A stretch of DNA of 64,000 nt, taken from contig OZ241909.1 of the NCBI GenBank assembly GCA_965203735.1, positions 2,480,001 through 2,544,000 of the forward strand, read 5' to 3'. The notes under the pieces were generated by a model. That model saw nothing but the letters and a program-made list of their open reading frames with translations. It ran no database searches and had not been told where the DNA came from. The stretch is from Bin55 sp965203735. GTDB lineage: Bacteria > Pseudomonadota > Gammaproteobacteria > Pseudomonadales > Azotimanducaceae. The translations under genes and the position numbers were made by a program. Each line of letters begins with the position of its first letter. Within the stretch, counting starts at the first letter, position 1. Below, one piece after another: positions 9,292 through 17,929 of this stretch.

Positions 9292-10089
9292 ATGTCTGAT
9301 TGGTTTTCTATTGAAGGAAAAGTAGCACTGGTAACAGGAGGCTCGCGGGGTATCGGAGAGATGATCGCTTCTGGCTTCCTCATTCACGGGGCAAAGGTCT
9401 ATATCAGTTCACGTAAGTGGGATGTTTGCGATGCGACAGCTTCCCGACTTCAAGAAAAGTATGGTGGCGAGTGCATTTCTGTTCCCGGTGACTTGAGCCA
9501 ATTGCCTGGAATTGAGGCGGTGGTCGCAGAGATAGCCGATCGAGAATCGCAATTGGATATCTTGGTAAACAATGCAGGTGCGACCTGGGGAGCACCTTTG
9601 GAAGAATTCCCCGAGGTCGGCTGGGACAAAGTCATGGACACCAATGTCAAGGGAATTTTCTTTCTTACTCAGAAATGTTTACCACTAATGCGGATAGGTG
9701 CAACTGCCGAGGATCCTGCTCGGGTCATCAATATAGGTTCCATCGACGGTATTCACACTCCGCGATTTGACAACTTCTCCTACGGACCTTCTAAAGCGGC
9801 TGTTCACCATCTAACTCGCCAAATGGCTTCGCATCTCGTAAGCGAAAACATCATCGTTAACGCAATCGCACCCGGACCCTTCCCCAGTTGGATGTTAAGT
9901 GCCGGAGTGGGCTTTGGAGGTCAAGTCGAAGGAGCTGACTGGGAAAGCGTTGGAAAAGGAAACCCAAGAGGGCGAGTAGGAACAATGGAAGACATCGCTG
10001 GTCTTGCAATCTTCCTCAGTTCAAGAGCCGGTGCATTCACTGTAGGGGAAACGATTAGTTGCGATGGGGGCTCGGTAGCCTCAAGTTGA
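9292..10089 (+). CDS. SDR-family oxidoreductase
   Basis: This 265-residue short-chain dehydrogenase/reductase has the cofactor motif VTGGSRGIGEM at about residues 13-23, the NNAGA motif, and the catalytic YGPSKAA (YxxxK) after a serine in NIGSIDG. A typical C-terminal VGETISCDGG closes it. The ATG at 9292 is preceded by GGAGG at 9281-9285, which decides the start over the longer open frame. It is divergent from the GMC gene, separated by about 165 bases that must hold both promoters. Residues after GSRGIG suggest NADP preference, which is only a tendency. The substrate is unknown. Confidence 0.9.
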   Translation: MSDWFSIEGKVALVTGGSRGIGEMIASGFLIHGAKVYISSRKWDVCDATASRLQEKYGGECISVPGDLSQLPGIEAVVAEIADRESQLDILVNNAGATWGAPLEEFPEVGWDKVMDTNVKGIFFLTQKCLPLMRIGATAEDPARVINIGSIDGIHTPRFDNFSYGPSKAAVHHLTRQMASHLVSENIIVNAIAPGPFPSWMLSAGVGFGGQVEGADWESVGKGNPRGRVGTMEDIAGLAIFLSSRAGAFTVGETISCDGGSVASS

Positions 10090-10163
10090 GACGAAGATTA
10101 GTGGGATGTCACACTCCCAGTATGGTCGGCTAGATCAACAGACTTCTTCAGACGCACATCAGA

Positions 10164-10192
10164 TGCTCTATCTTTGCCGAGAAGATAGAGCA
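10164..10192. terminator. perfect 11-bp inverted repeat between convergent genes
   Basis: TGCTCTATCTT at 10164-10174 pairs perfectly with AAGATAGAGCA at 10182-10192 around a 7-nt loop. It sits between the stop of the plus-strand SDR and the stop of the minus-strand flotillin-like gene, the place expected for a shared terminator. There is no clear T-run on either side, so intrinsic termination is likely but not proven. Confidence 0.45.
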
Positions 10193-10269
10193 AATTAGTC
10201 TTGTCACCGTGCACTAACGCACTGCAAACGAGTAATGTGCTACTAGCTCCAACTGCTTTACTTCAAATG

Positions 10270-12048
10270 CTACTTCGCATCCGCGTCGCCTTCGGTGTCT
10301 TCTTCGCCTCCATCGTTGCCCGGCTGAATGGCAGCGCGGGTAAGTCCAGACAGATCATCGGCATCTAAACCAATTTCCTTAAGTAGTGCATCTACCAATG
10401 GAGCTTGGCTTCGGTATTGCAAGGCACTTGAAACAACTTGGTCTGCAAGACTCGACTTGCCGCCAGAATCTGTTCCGCCAGAAGCTGGATTTCCGCCAAA
10501 TCCCTTCATGCCATCAAAGTGAATGATCTTGATTCCGTCGATGTTCTCGACTGGCTTGACAGACTCTCGAACGATGTCGGACATGTGCTCGATGATCTTC
10601 AACCGCACTCTCATGTCGACAATCTCATTGCTCAGCAGATTCTCTGCTTCATTCAACGCACGAGAACCTTCCGCATCGACTTCGTAGCGACGTTCCGCAA
10701 CCTCGACTTGCATTCTCTCGGCATCAGCAGCGCCTTGAGCTTCAATGCGCACCTTCTCGGAACTCGCGTTTGCCAAAGTGCGAATAGCTTCTGCCTCATC
10801 GACTGCGGCATTTTTCTCAGCTTCTGCCGCGATCGTAACCTGAATGGCTTCTCGCTCCGCCGCTCTGCGAGCGTTTACCAGATCGACCTCTTTCTCTCGC
10901 TCTACAACTTCGATCTCTCGCGCAGTAATCACCATCTCTTCAGATTTTGCGGCTTCGGCACGAGCGTGGTTGGCTTGGGTCTCGGCTTCGGATTGAGCCT
11001 TTGATTTCTCAGATACAGCAATGTCGCGATCTTGATTGGCAAGTTCAACTGTTTTTTGTCGGTCGACTTCGGTAGTTTCGATTGCTCGTTGTCGTTCAAT
11101 GTCACGTTGCTTGACAACGCGCTCGTTCTCGATTCGTTCTTCTTCGACCTGGCGGTGGGTCAGAATTTGGGTTAACTCGACCTTTTGATTTGCTTCTATC
11201 TCAGCTTCTCTTGCGTCTCGGTCACGGTCCGCCTGCTCACGCTTTATCTCTGCGACTTGCGAAGCTCGCCTAATCTCAATCTCACGTTCTTGTTGAAGAC
11301 GTGCGTATTCCGCGTCGCGCGCAATCTCCAAAGTCTGACGCTCGGTTTCCAAGTTCTTCTGATCGATTGAGACTTGGGTGTCTCTTTCAATTTCGTTTCT
11401 GCGCTTGCGTTTTTCTTCGATCTCAGAAGTTAAGCGGGTCAAGCCTGCTGCGTCAAAGGCGTTGTCCGGATTGAAGAACTCGCGATTTGTTTGGTCCAAC
11501 CCGGTCAGAGAAACGGATTCCAGTTCCAAACCGTTCTTGAGTAGATCTTCGGAAACTGCAACCTGGACCTTTTGAACAAACGACACACGTTGCTCGTGCA
11601 AGTCTTCCATAGCCATTTCAGCAGCAACAGAACGTAACGCGTCGACCAGTTTTCCTTCCACCAGTTCTCGTAGTGCATCCGGCATCATCGTGCGCTGCCC
11701 GAGTGTTTGCGCTGCGTTGGCGATTGACTCTGACGTAGGTTGTACTCGTGTGTAGAACTCAGCGAGTACATCAACTCGCATCCGATCATGTGTAATCAGT
11801 GCTTGTGCGTCTTTTCGTTGTACCTCGAGGCGCATGGTGTTCATGTTTACTCGAATCACTTCGTGAAGAACTGGAAATACCAGCGCACCCCCGTTCATGA
11901 CCACCTTTTGTCCACCAAGACCAGTACGGACAAAAGCCACTTCCTTTGAGGCGCGACGGTACAAACGTGCCAATATGAGACCAATTGCTAGTAACCCGAC
12001 GAGAATCACGCCGACAATCATCAGGGTTTCCATGAAGTTAGTGAACAT
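10270..12048 (-). CDS. yqiK: flotillin / YqiK-like SPFH membrane protein
   Basis: This 592-residue protein has one N-terminal membrane helix (about residues 7-28), then an SPFH/band-7 domain (about 35-200, with KVVMNGGALVFPVLHEV and VDVLAEFYTRVQP). A very long charged coiled coil full of Glu, Arg and Ala repeats covers about 205-450, and a tail rich in Gly, Asp and Glu follows. This is the architecture of the bacterial flotillins YqiK and FloT, which form membrane microdomain scaffolds. AGGAGA precedes the ATG at 12048. It is the last gene of a four-gene minus-strand operon: 13504-14034, PspA, YqiJ-like, then this gene. The neighbours point to a membrane-integrity role at the inner membrane. 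The gene name is by family resemblance. Confidence 0.9.
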   Translation of the reverse strand: MFTNFMETLMIVGVILVGLLAIGLILARLYRRASKEVAFVRTGLGGQKVVMNGGALVFPVLHEVIRVNMNTMRLEVQRKDAQALITHDRMRVDVLAEFYTRVQPTSESIANAAQTLGQRTMMPDALRELVEGKLVDALRSVAAEMAMEDLHEQRVSFVQKVQVAVSEDLLKNGLELESVSLTGLDQTNREFFNPDNAFDAAGLTRLTSEIEEKRKRRNEIERDTQVSIDQKNLETERQTLEIARDAEYARLQQEREIEIRRASQVAEIKREQADRDRDAREAEIEANQKVELTQILTHRQVEEERIENERVVKQRDIERQRAIETTEVDRQKTVELANQDRDIAVSEKSKAQSEAETQANHARAEAAKSEEMVITAREIEVVEREKEVDLVNARRAAEREAIQVTIAAEAEKNAAVDEAEAIRTLANASSEKVRIEAQGAADAERMQVEVAERRYEVDAEGSRALNEAENLLSNEIVDMRVRLKIIEHMSDIVRESVKPVENIDGIKIIHFDGMKGFGGNPASGGTDSGGKSSLADQVVSSALQYRSQAPLVDALLKEIGLDADDLSGLTRAAIQPGNDGGEEDTEGDADAK

Positions 12049-12088
12049 CTGTTTCTCCTAGTCTTGTTTCTTTAGTTGTAAGGTTGAG

Positions 12089-12808
12089 TTAGTCATCTGT
12101 AAGTGCTGAGGATGTATTGGGCACACCAATAAAGTTCGATCCCGATTGTTCTATAAGCAGGATACTTGTTCCTTGCCCAAATTCTGCGGCTTCTGATTCG
12201 GGTTCCACCATTACGTAATGAACCAAACCGTGCTGATCCGTCAGCTTGGCCTGCGCCGGCATGCCTCTCTTGGCAGTTCCGAGAGTTATGGTTGCTACTC
12301 GACCCACGAATGTTGAAGACTCGACAGCCGAAGTTTGATCTTTGGGAATGATTTTTGAAAATCCCTCGCCACAGACACGAACGATGGGGATCGCTACGAT
12401 CAATGCGGGTAGCCAAGCGATGCTTCCTGGCATCAATGTCCCCAATATCGCACTGTAAATGCCTTGAATGATGTAGCCGGCGACCCCAAACACCAACAAG
12501 AAAATGACGAGCAATATTAGGATTGGTACTTTGCCAATGCAAAGCCAGCCCAAGATCCGAGATGGCAGGTTTGTGCTACTTGGCGCAGTCTGTCCTATTA
12601 TCGAATCACCAACATCCGGTCCACTTCCTTGAATGTCCGACTGCGGTGCATCTAGATCGACATCGGGATCCGGAATGAGGGAGTCAAAGAAGCTGGACAC
12701 ACCCATGCCAACGAGAGCCAGTACTCCTTCGAGTATGGCGATCGCGAGCATCAAGCCAATTGCGACGGCAAACGGCCTGTTTGCCGCTTCGAGTGCAAAT
12801 TCAAGCAC
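12089..12808 (-). CDS. yqiJ: YqiJ-like inner-membrane protein (NfeD/OB-fold type)
   Basis: This 239-residue protein has hydrophobic helices at about residues 13-38, 94-115 and 117-140. A soluble C-terminal part (about 165-225, with TFVGRVATITLGTAKRGMPAQAKL and VHYVMVEPE) fits the OB-fold found in YqiJ and NfeD proteins, the usual partners of flotillins. The start is GTG at 12808 with GGGAGAG about 12 nt upstream. It lies 40 bases ahead of the flotillin-like gene and 16 bases after PspA, so the set is one transcription unit. The likely role is to assist flotillin and PspA at the inner membrane; this follows from known YqiJ-YqiK pairing. Confidence 0.82.
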   Translation of the reverse strand: MLEFALEAANRPFAVAIGLMLAIAILEGVLALVGMGVSSFFDSLIPDPDVDLDAPQSDIQGSGPDVGDSIIGQTAPSSTNLPSRILGWLCIGKVPILILLVIFLLVFGVAGYIIQGIYSAILGTLMPGSIAWLPALIVAIPIVRVCGEGFSKIIPKDQTSAVESSTFVGRVATITLGTAKRGMPAQAKLTDQHGLVHYVMVEPESEAAEFGQGTSILLIEQSGSNFIGVPNTSSALTDD

Positions 12809-12824
12809 TGTTTATGGACTCTCC

Positions 12825-13511
12825 CTATTCGGACTTTGAACGGAAGGCTTGCAGTCGTTCTTTAATCCTATTCTCTCGTGCAAGTTGCTCAAGTTCGGCT
12901 CGTTTCGCAGCTGTGTGCTGGTCCGGGGCTCCGCTAGAACTCGAAACTCCGCCAGCTCCACGCAAAGCGCGATCGAACGCTTGCTCTGCATCACGAACAT
13001 TGTTGCTGACACTTGATCCTGTTCCTGCTCCGGAGCCGTCGCTCGATCCATGTTCGGCTTCTACGGCCTGTTTTGCCTCACGGAACGAATTAAGTTCATC
13101 TTCCATTTCGCGTTTGCGCGCTTGCAGAGCCGCAACATAGCCTTCAAGTTCTGTGACAGACTCCTTTGCCTCAGCAATTGTATTTTCGAGAATTGGTATC
13201 TGCGTCTCGATGTCGAGAAGCTGGGCAATGGCAGTTTCAGCCAAGTCTTCGCGTTCGTTGTCGAGAGCGAGTTGCACCTTCTCGGAAGTTTCCGTGTGTT
13301 TTTGGCTCTCGTCAGCGAGTCTGCGAGATGCCATATGTTGTTTGGACAGTGTCTTTCCAAGTTCATGCCTGACATCGTCGATGGCTCCATCGACTTCGCG
13401 GATAGCTTGTTGCATTACAACTTCGGGAGCCAGATTTTCGACCTTCTCGACCAGCATGTTTGTTGTACCGCTAATCAGTCGTCCGACTCGTGCAGAGATG
13501 CTCTCAGTCAT
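12825..13511 (-). CDS. pspA: PspA/IM30 family membrane-stress protein
   Basis: This 228-residue, almost wholly alpha-helical protein begins with an amphipathic helix (ISARVGRLISGTTNMLVEKVE) and APEVVMQQAIREVDGAIDDVR. These are the landmarks of PspA/IM30 (ESCRT-III-like) proteins that coat and stabilise the inner membrane. Long coiled-coil segments run to about residue 165, followed by a Gly/Ser-rich linker and a last charged helix. I take the ATG at 13511, with AAGGAG about 10 nt before it, instead of the longer frame. The start overlaps the end of the upstream gene by 8 bases (13504-13511), which suggests translational coupling. There is no PspF or PspBC nearby; the partners here are YqiJ and flotillin. 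Confidence 0.88.
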   Translation of the reverse strand: MTESISARVGRLISGTTNMLVEKVENLAPEVVMQQAIREVDGAIDDVRHELGKTLSKQHMASRRLADESQKHTETSEKVQLALDNEREDLAETAIAQLLDIETQIPILENTIAEAKESVTELEGYVAALQARKREMEDELNSFREAKQAVEAEHGSSDGSGAGTGSSVSNNVRDAEQAFDRALRGAGGVSSSSGAPDQHTAAKRAELEQLARENRIKERLQAFRSKSE

Positions 13512-14034
13512 TTGGTGTCTCCTTGGTATCGGTTGGGGGTTGAGCAATGATGTCGTTTAGTTCGAGAATGGGTGCCATATGTTTGGCAACAATCTCAGGT
13601 CGGTAGCACCTGCTTGTTGGAAGTACTCCCAGTCGGAGTACAGATTCGATTAGATTGAAGATTCTATTGGCTATGGCTGCTTCTAGTTCGATTAGGTTGT
13701 CAACGGCATCGGGATTGTCTTCCTTGGGTACCCCTGCCATCCAGTAAGCGATGATATCGGGAATCCAGTGTGCAAAGTGAGCCAAAAGAGCTGAATGGAC
13801 ATCATTCTTGGATTCCAAGTTTCGCAATCGTGCGAACGAAGGTGCCAATGTTTCCTGTATGAACTCGAGAGACTGAGCATAGTCTTCTTCACCTAGGTGT
13901 CGCTGTTTCGCGTCCGAGATAAGACTGCGCACTTTGTCGGACAAAGTCGCTGCGCCATTGGCATTGAAACTCGCGAGAAATGTTGCGTCGTCAGCGGAAA
14001 TCCGCACGCTCAACGGGATAGATCGTCCTGCCAT
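13504..14034 (-). CDS. unknown protein, possible ribbon-helix-helix regulator, first gene of the psp-flotillin operon
   Basis: The product is 176 residues from the ATG at 14034, or 189 if the ATG at 14073 is used; neither has a good ribosome binding site. The first ~45 residues (RSIPLSVRISADDATFLASF, then LSDKVRSLISDAKQRH) have the strand-then-two-helices look of a ribbon-helix-helix DNA-binding domain. The rest is helical with no motif I recognise (a stretch with HFAHWIPDIIAYW; a conserved-looking LIELEAAIANRIFNLIE). Its end overlaps the PspA start by 8 bases. An operon-heading DNA-binding protein would fit autoregulation of the membrane-stress genes. The fold call is inference from pattern, not certain. 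Confidence 0.55.
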   Translation of the reverse strand: MAGRSIPLSVRISADDATFLASFNANGAATLSDKVRSLISDAKQRHLGEEDYAQSLEFIQETLAPSFARLRNLESKNDVHSALLAHFAHWIPDIIAYWMAGVPKEDNPDAVDNLIELEAAIANRIFNLIESVLRLGVLPTSRCYRPEIVAKHMAPILELNDIIAQPPTDTKETPND

Positions 14035-14064
14035 GAAATACGTTTTCATACAAATGAATACATA

Positions 14065-14101
14065 TTTATACATTATTGTTTAAGTTAATGCAATACGTAT
14101 T
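14065..14101 (-). promoter_or_regulatory. candidate promoter and palindromic operator of the psp-flotillin operon
   Basis: Read on the minus strand, TATAAA (14070-14065) is a near-consensus -10 box. TTGCAT (14093-14088), a weak -35 box, stands exactly 17 nt from it. The perfect palindrome AATACGTATT at 14092-14101 touches the -35 box. The region is much richer in A and T than its surroundings. A dimeric ribbon-helix-helix protein, such as the one this promoter may drive, would bind such a site. This is a reading of short motifs and is tentative. Confidence 0.35.
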
Positions 14102-14863
14102 TCAAAAATTCTTCAAATATTGACTCTAGGACTGTGGGGTAAGGCTCAAAAGGATGCGGCATCGATTGTCGGTCGGAGCGATTCTCCAGGGATGGAATCC
14201 GTAATTAGTTGACTTAAGTGCAGAGCAACAAGAACGCCACCTCTCAAACCTTTGGATCCCAAAGCGCGCAAGTATTAATTGCGTCGTTTATCAGGACGCC
14301 CCAATCTCCTCGTGCAGCTTCTTCTCTGATCTGTAGAACAGTACGGATTTTCAAGTCCTTTACCCGTTGCTTTGGTCTAACTATCGTGCGGGAATCTAGC
14401 AAACGTCTCCAATTTCGGTAAGACTAATGGCAAAAGAACTTTCAGCTTCTACGGAACGGCGTCGACGTTTTTGTCGACGAGCATCACGACACGCCTCTAA
14501 TCTTTCCGCCACGCAAGGCGACTGCACCCAGTGACCATGTGACAGAGTCTCGCATTTGAAGCTGCTTCTGGAATTACTCTCGGTAACCTCCAAGCATGGT
14601 GAGCAGTAAATGTCTTCGTTTGTGCTGAGAGTGGTGTTGAAGCCGTATAAGTCTCGTTGAGGAAAGCATTCCGACTAACCACGACGATCCACGAATTGTC
14701 AAAACGAACATCTTGTAGTTGCGACTTCTTGCTCACGCACGATAGTCCACAGATTCAAACACAATAGAGTGAATCCACTACTTGTTTAAAATATAGGTAT
14801 CTTTTATCACAATACGTACAAAACATACCCTTGTTTCAGTCTTGATATTCACAGAATTACTGT
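14102..14863. other. about 760 bases with no convincing gene; possible decayed minus-strand coding
   Basis: No open frame here has both a start with ribosome binding site and a recognisable product. On the minus strand, 14440 down to 14230 reads as an open stretch that looks protein-like (LLDSRTIVRPKQ, IREEAARGDWGVLIN, ending ALWDPKV and a stop). Another minus-strand frame at 14396-14593 reads with paired cysteines. They are in different frames and interrupted, as expected from a decayed gene. The last 100 bases are AT-rich and probably hold the promoter of the ATPase gene that follows. Confidence 0.35.
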
Positions 14864-16264
14864 GTGAGTGCCAACAAAATGATGCAGCGTCGACAAATTC
14901 TAGATTTCTCCAATTGGATAAGTCGTCCCAACCGCAAGCCTCTAATCGTGAAAGGTGCACGCCAGGTTGGGAAATCTACCCTCGTGAAGTTATTCGCCGC
15001 TCATACAGAGAAGCCCCTAGTCGAGGTAAATCTTGAGCGATTCCCAGAGCTTCAGGGTACGTTTGCAAGCCTGAACATTGATGACATTCTCAATGCGTTG
15101 GAAGCACTCCCAAATATAGGTCATATTAACGAGGGCGACCTGATCTTTCTTGATGAAATCCAGGAAGTTCCTCAAGCGATATCCGCTCTGCGATATTTCT
15201 ACGAAGACCAAAGGGATTTTCCGGTAATTGCGGCCGGCTCGCTTTTTGATCTTACATTAGTCGACCAACACTTATCCATGCCTGTTGGTCGTGTGGAGTA
15301 CCTAAACATGGTGCCCATGACCTTCACTGAATTTCTCGACGCTATGGGAGAGCAACGGTTGATCCAAGTCATTCGCGAGTACGAAGATCTGGACGACGTC
15401 AACGACTTCATTCACAAACGTCTCTGTGCATTGGTTAGAGAGTATTCGTTTGTAGGTGGCATGCCAGAAGCAGTTGAGGTCTATGCTGGTTCACGACGAG
15501 TCTCAGAAGCTAGAAGAATACATACCAGCATTGTTGAGTCGTTCCGTGACGACTTTCCCAAGTACCTCGGTAGCGTGGCGGCAAATCGAGTTTCGAATAC
15601 GTTGATCACCGCAGCTCGAAATGTAGGTCAGAAAGTGAAGTACGTGCATTACTCGCGAGAAGTACCGTCGCGTGACATTAAGGCCGATCTTTCACACCTA
15701 CACCTAGCCCGATTAGTTTCGAAAGTTGTACACAGTTACTGCAACGGGCTTCCGCTACAAGCCGAGCAAGATCCAAAAGCCTATAAGCTCCTATTCCTAG
15801 ACGTGGGCTTAATGAACACAATCTGTGGCTTGGAGTGGAGTGGTTTTCAACAGGCCGCTAGTACAAGGCTAGCAAATCAAGGGATTGCCGCAGAGCAGTT
15901 CGTGGGGCAGCACCTGCTGGCAGAGCGGTCCGAATCGGTTAACCGCGAGCTCAATTACTGGCTTCGAGAGAGGCGATCCTACAACGCAGAAGTGGACTTC
16001 GTTATCGCCATTGGAAACCATGTAGTCCCTATAGAGGTCAAGTCTGGCGCAAGCGGGTCTCTAAAGTCTCTTCATCAGTTCGTTGCAGAAAAGCACGTAG
16101 ATCTAGCTGTTAGATTCGACACAAATCCACCGTCTATTCAACGAATCCAAACTACGGTTAGAGTGGGACAAGAGAGAGTACCTGTCGACTATGTGCTTGT
16201 CTCGCTACCACTATACTTGGTAGAGGCGCTGTCACGGATCTTTCTTGCGCTCGCAGGCAAGTGA
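14864..16264 (+). CDS. AAA ATPase with DUF4143 domain
   Basis: This is a 461-466-residue P-loop ATPase of the AAA_14/DUF4143 type. The Walker A motif GARQVGKST lies at about residues 32-40. Walker B is LIFLDEIQ at about 93-100, with a sensor-like AAGSLFDLTL after it. The C-terminal DUF4143 region includes EVDFVI followed 8 residues later by PIEVKSG, the spaced acidic-lysine pattern of the restriction-endonuclease fold. Such proteins are common in bacteria and archaea, often move between genomes, and have no settled function. The start may be GTG 14864 or, more usual, ATG 14879. The gene stands alone, between a gene-poor stretch and an IS110-family element, which fits an accessory locus. Confidence 0.88.
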   Translation: MSANKMMQRRQILDFSNWISRPNRKPLIVKGARQVGKSTLVKLFAAHTEKPLVEVNLERFPELQGTFASLNIDDILNALEALPNIGHINEGDLIFLDEIQEVPQAISALRYFYEDQRDFPVIAAGSLFDLTLVDQHLSMPVGRVEYLNMVPMTFTEFLDAMGEQRLIQVIREYEDLDDVNDFIHKRLCALVREYSFVGGMPEAVEVYAGSRRVSEARRIHTSIVESFRDDFPKYLGSVAANRVSNTLITAARNVGQKVKYVHYSREVPSRDIKADLSHLHLARLVSKVVHSYCNGLPLQAEQDPKAYKLLFLDVGLMNTICGLEWSGFQQAASTRLANQGIAAEQFVGQHLLAERSESVNRELNYWLRERRSYNAEVDFVIAIGNHVVPIEVKSGASGSLKSLHQFVAEKHVDLAVRFDTNPPSIQRIQTTVRVGQERVPVDYVLVSLPLYLVEALSRIFLALAGK

Positions 16265-16372
16265 CGGTCTATCCTTCCTAAGATCAGAGACAGGACATTT
16301 CTTGATCGAGTCCGATCAGGTACGATGGGATATAGAGCACACAATAATTCGGATCAGCTTGGTGGGCTTGAA

Positions 16373-16382
16373 AAGTAAACAC
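16373..16382 (+). repeat. direct repeat AAGTAAACAC, left flank of the IS110-family element
   Basis: This 10-bp sequence recurs in the same orientation at 17930-17939, on the other side of the element. It probably marks the target/core sequence shared by donor and recipient in recombination by this family. Confidence 0.7.
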
Positions 16383-16385
16383 TGT

Positions 16386-16397
16386 CATGTTTTGACC
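16386..16397 (+). repeat. left subterminal inverted repeat of the IS110-family element
   Basis: CATGTTTTGACC here is the exact reverse complement of 17900-17911. The match goes on inward as GCTCT on both sides with one extra base at the right end. Confidence 0.75.
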
Positions 16398-16671
16398 GCT
16401 CTTGATGATTTTAGTATCCGTGAGAATTCACATGATAGTTTCCGTTTTGGTCTGAACGGGCGACATGGATGTGGAAATGGACCATTGGGACTCTGTCATG
16501 CGTGGGTTGGCTACCACAGAATGGTGCTGCTTCAACGGGCTTGCCTCAGTCTAAAGTCGTGGGTCGCTCCTCTCGCGAGGAGTCCACATAGTGTAGTCGA
16601 GGGTTCCCAGCTTGCATCCATGTCGCTCGATTCGGTGTTCGTCGTTCCTTCGGATGGATTCGTCGTCGCGT
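16398..16671 (-). ncRNA. candidate bridge-RNA region of the IS110-family element
   Basis: This is the non-coding interval downstream of the transposase and inside the inverted repeats. IS110-family elements are known to express a structured bridge RNA from a non-coding end; in IS1111-like members it is the end after the transposase gene. The interval has a perfect 6-bp hairpin with a 4-nt loop (16567-16572 with 16577-16582) and repeated GTCGT motifs. No guide loops were assigned, so the call rests on position and family knowledge. Confidence 0.4.
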
Positions 16672-17835
16672 TCAGGGAGCGCTTTCGCTCGCTGAACGCA
16701 GCTGGTTCATGGCGTTGCTGGCGATGTCCCACACGTAGCCGGCGAGGGCTCGAGCTACGGCGACTGTGGTGGTCTTGGTGTTCTTGCCGCGTTCCACCAT
16801 CTTTCGGTAGCGATGGCACAGATCCTTCTGGGCCGCCCAGGCTCGCTCCTTGGCGTAGGGCGAGGCCAGAGCCGCCTTGCGCTGCAGATGTTTCGTCTCG
16901 CGGGGCGGGAACCGGTAGGTCCAGGCGCTTTCCACCAAGAGGCGACGCAGGATGGAGTTGCCCGTCTTGGTGATGCCTCCCGTCCTTCGCAGACCGCCGC
17001 TGCTGTGCTCGCTGGGCGTAAGACCCAGATAGGACATGAACGCGCCCGCGGTGGGGAATCGACGCAGGTCGCCCGCTTCGGCCAGCAGGGACACCGCAGT
17101 GACCGTGTCGATTCCTCGCAGAGACCGAAGCTCGTCGACGAGCTTCTTCAAGGGCGATTCGTCCACTTCGCATCCGAGATCGCGCTCGGTGTCGACGAGC
17201 CGTCGCTCCAGACCCTCCATCACGTCAAGATGGCAGCGCAAGGCCTTCTGCGCGGCCGGAGTCTCCAGCTTGAGGTCCCTGAGCCAGGCTCGATACGTCT
17301 GGCTCCAGGTCGATCCTCCCTTCGGCGCATGCAGGTTCCTGCGCAGCGTGAAATGGCGGATTCTCCTCTTCGCTCGGCCAACCTGATCCTTCAGCACCAT
17401 GCGGCACCGCACCAACTCGCGCATCGACTCCTGGGCCGGATCCGGCACCCAGATCGGCGTCAGAAGCCCCGTCAGGCTCAAGCGTGCCAACTCGCGTGCG
17501 TCGCGCCGGTCCGTCTTCACGCGATCGCCCCTGCGTCTCGGAATCAGCGTCGGAGCCGCAACCTCGCAGGTCAGACCCATGTCGCTCAGCTGTCGATGCA
17601 GCGCAAAGCCGCACGGCCCCGCCTCGTAGACGAAGTGAAGGGACTCGCCGTAGTGCCTCGACAGTCCCCGCGCGCAGCGAGAAATCTGGTTCGCCCGATT
17701 CGAGACGACTCCCACGTCCTCCACACGCAACTCTCCCGTGACCGCCACGTGCCACGCGACAGCCACCGAAATCGTGTCCTTGTGCACATCAAGACCAACG
17801 TGGACGGTTCGCCCGCGTCTCGTTGTAACATTCAT
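16672..17835 (-). CDS. IS110-family transposase (DEDD recombinase)
   Basis: This 387-residue transposase starts at the ATG at 17835, with AAGGAG about 9 nt before it; the frame is open 18 codons further without support. The N-terminal RuvC-like DEDD domain shows HVGLDVHKDTISVAV, FVYEAGPCGFALHRQL and VKTDRRDARELARL. After a helical middle part the C-terminal Tnp_20 domain has LRSLRGIDTVTAVSLLAEAGD, FMSYLGLTPSEHSSG and ITKTGNSILRRLLVESAW, which includes the catalytic serine. The gene looks intact. It moves its element by recombination guided by an RNA made from the element, as known for the family. Codon use is GC-rich, unlike the flanking genes. Confidence 0.95.
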   Translation of the reverse strand: MNVTTRRGRTVHVGLDVHKDTISVAVAWHVAVTGELRVEDVGVVSNRANQISRCARGLSRHYGESLHFVYEAGPCGFALHRQLSDMGLTCEVAAPTLIPRRRGDRVKTDRRDARELARLSLTGLLTPIWVPDPAQESMRELVRCRMVLKDQVGRAKRRIRHFTLRRNLHAPKGGSTWSQTYRAWLRDLKLETPAAQKALRCHLDVMEGLERRLVDTERDLGCEVDESPLKKLVDELRSLRGIDTVTAVSLLAEAGDLRRFPTAGAFMSYLGLTPSEHSSGGLRRTGGITKTGNSILRRLLVESAWTYRFPPRETKHLQRKAALASPYAKERAWAAQKDLCHRYRKMVERGKNTKTTTVAVARALAGYVWDIASNAMNQLRSASESAP

Positions 17836-17899
17836 ACGACCTGTTCTCCTTAGTATTTGAACATGCAACAGGATAATTTCCCGTTCCATGCGGAGAGCA

Positions 17900-17911
17900 G
17901 GTCAAAACATG
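17900..17911 (-). repeat. right subterminal inverted repeat of the IS110-family element
   Basis: GGTCAAAACATG pairs with 16386-16397. It lies 65 bases upstream of the transposase start. Confidence 0.75.
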
Positions 17912-17929
17912 CCGTCTAAACCAATGACG

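Noticed and set aside
16245..16973. A 242-codon plus-strand frame running from the ATPase end into the IS110 element.
   Set aside because: It crosses the element boundary at 16373-16386 and mixes host and element DNA; no domain is seen.
16813..17853. Long plus-strand open frame opposite the IS110 transposase (346 codons).
   Set aside because: It is a GC-rich shadow frame of the transposase, with Arg/Pro/Ser-rich text and no family match.
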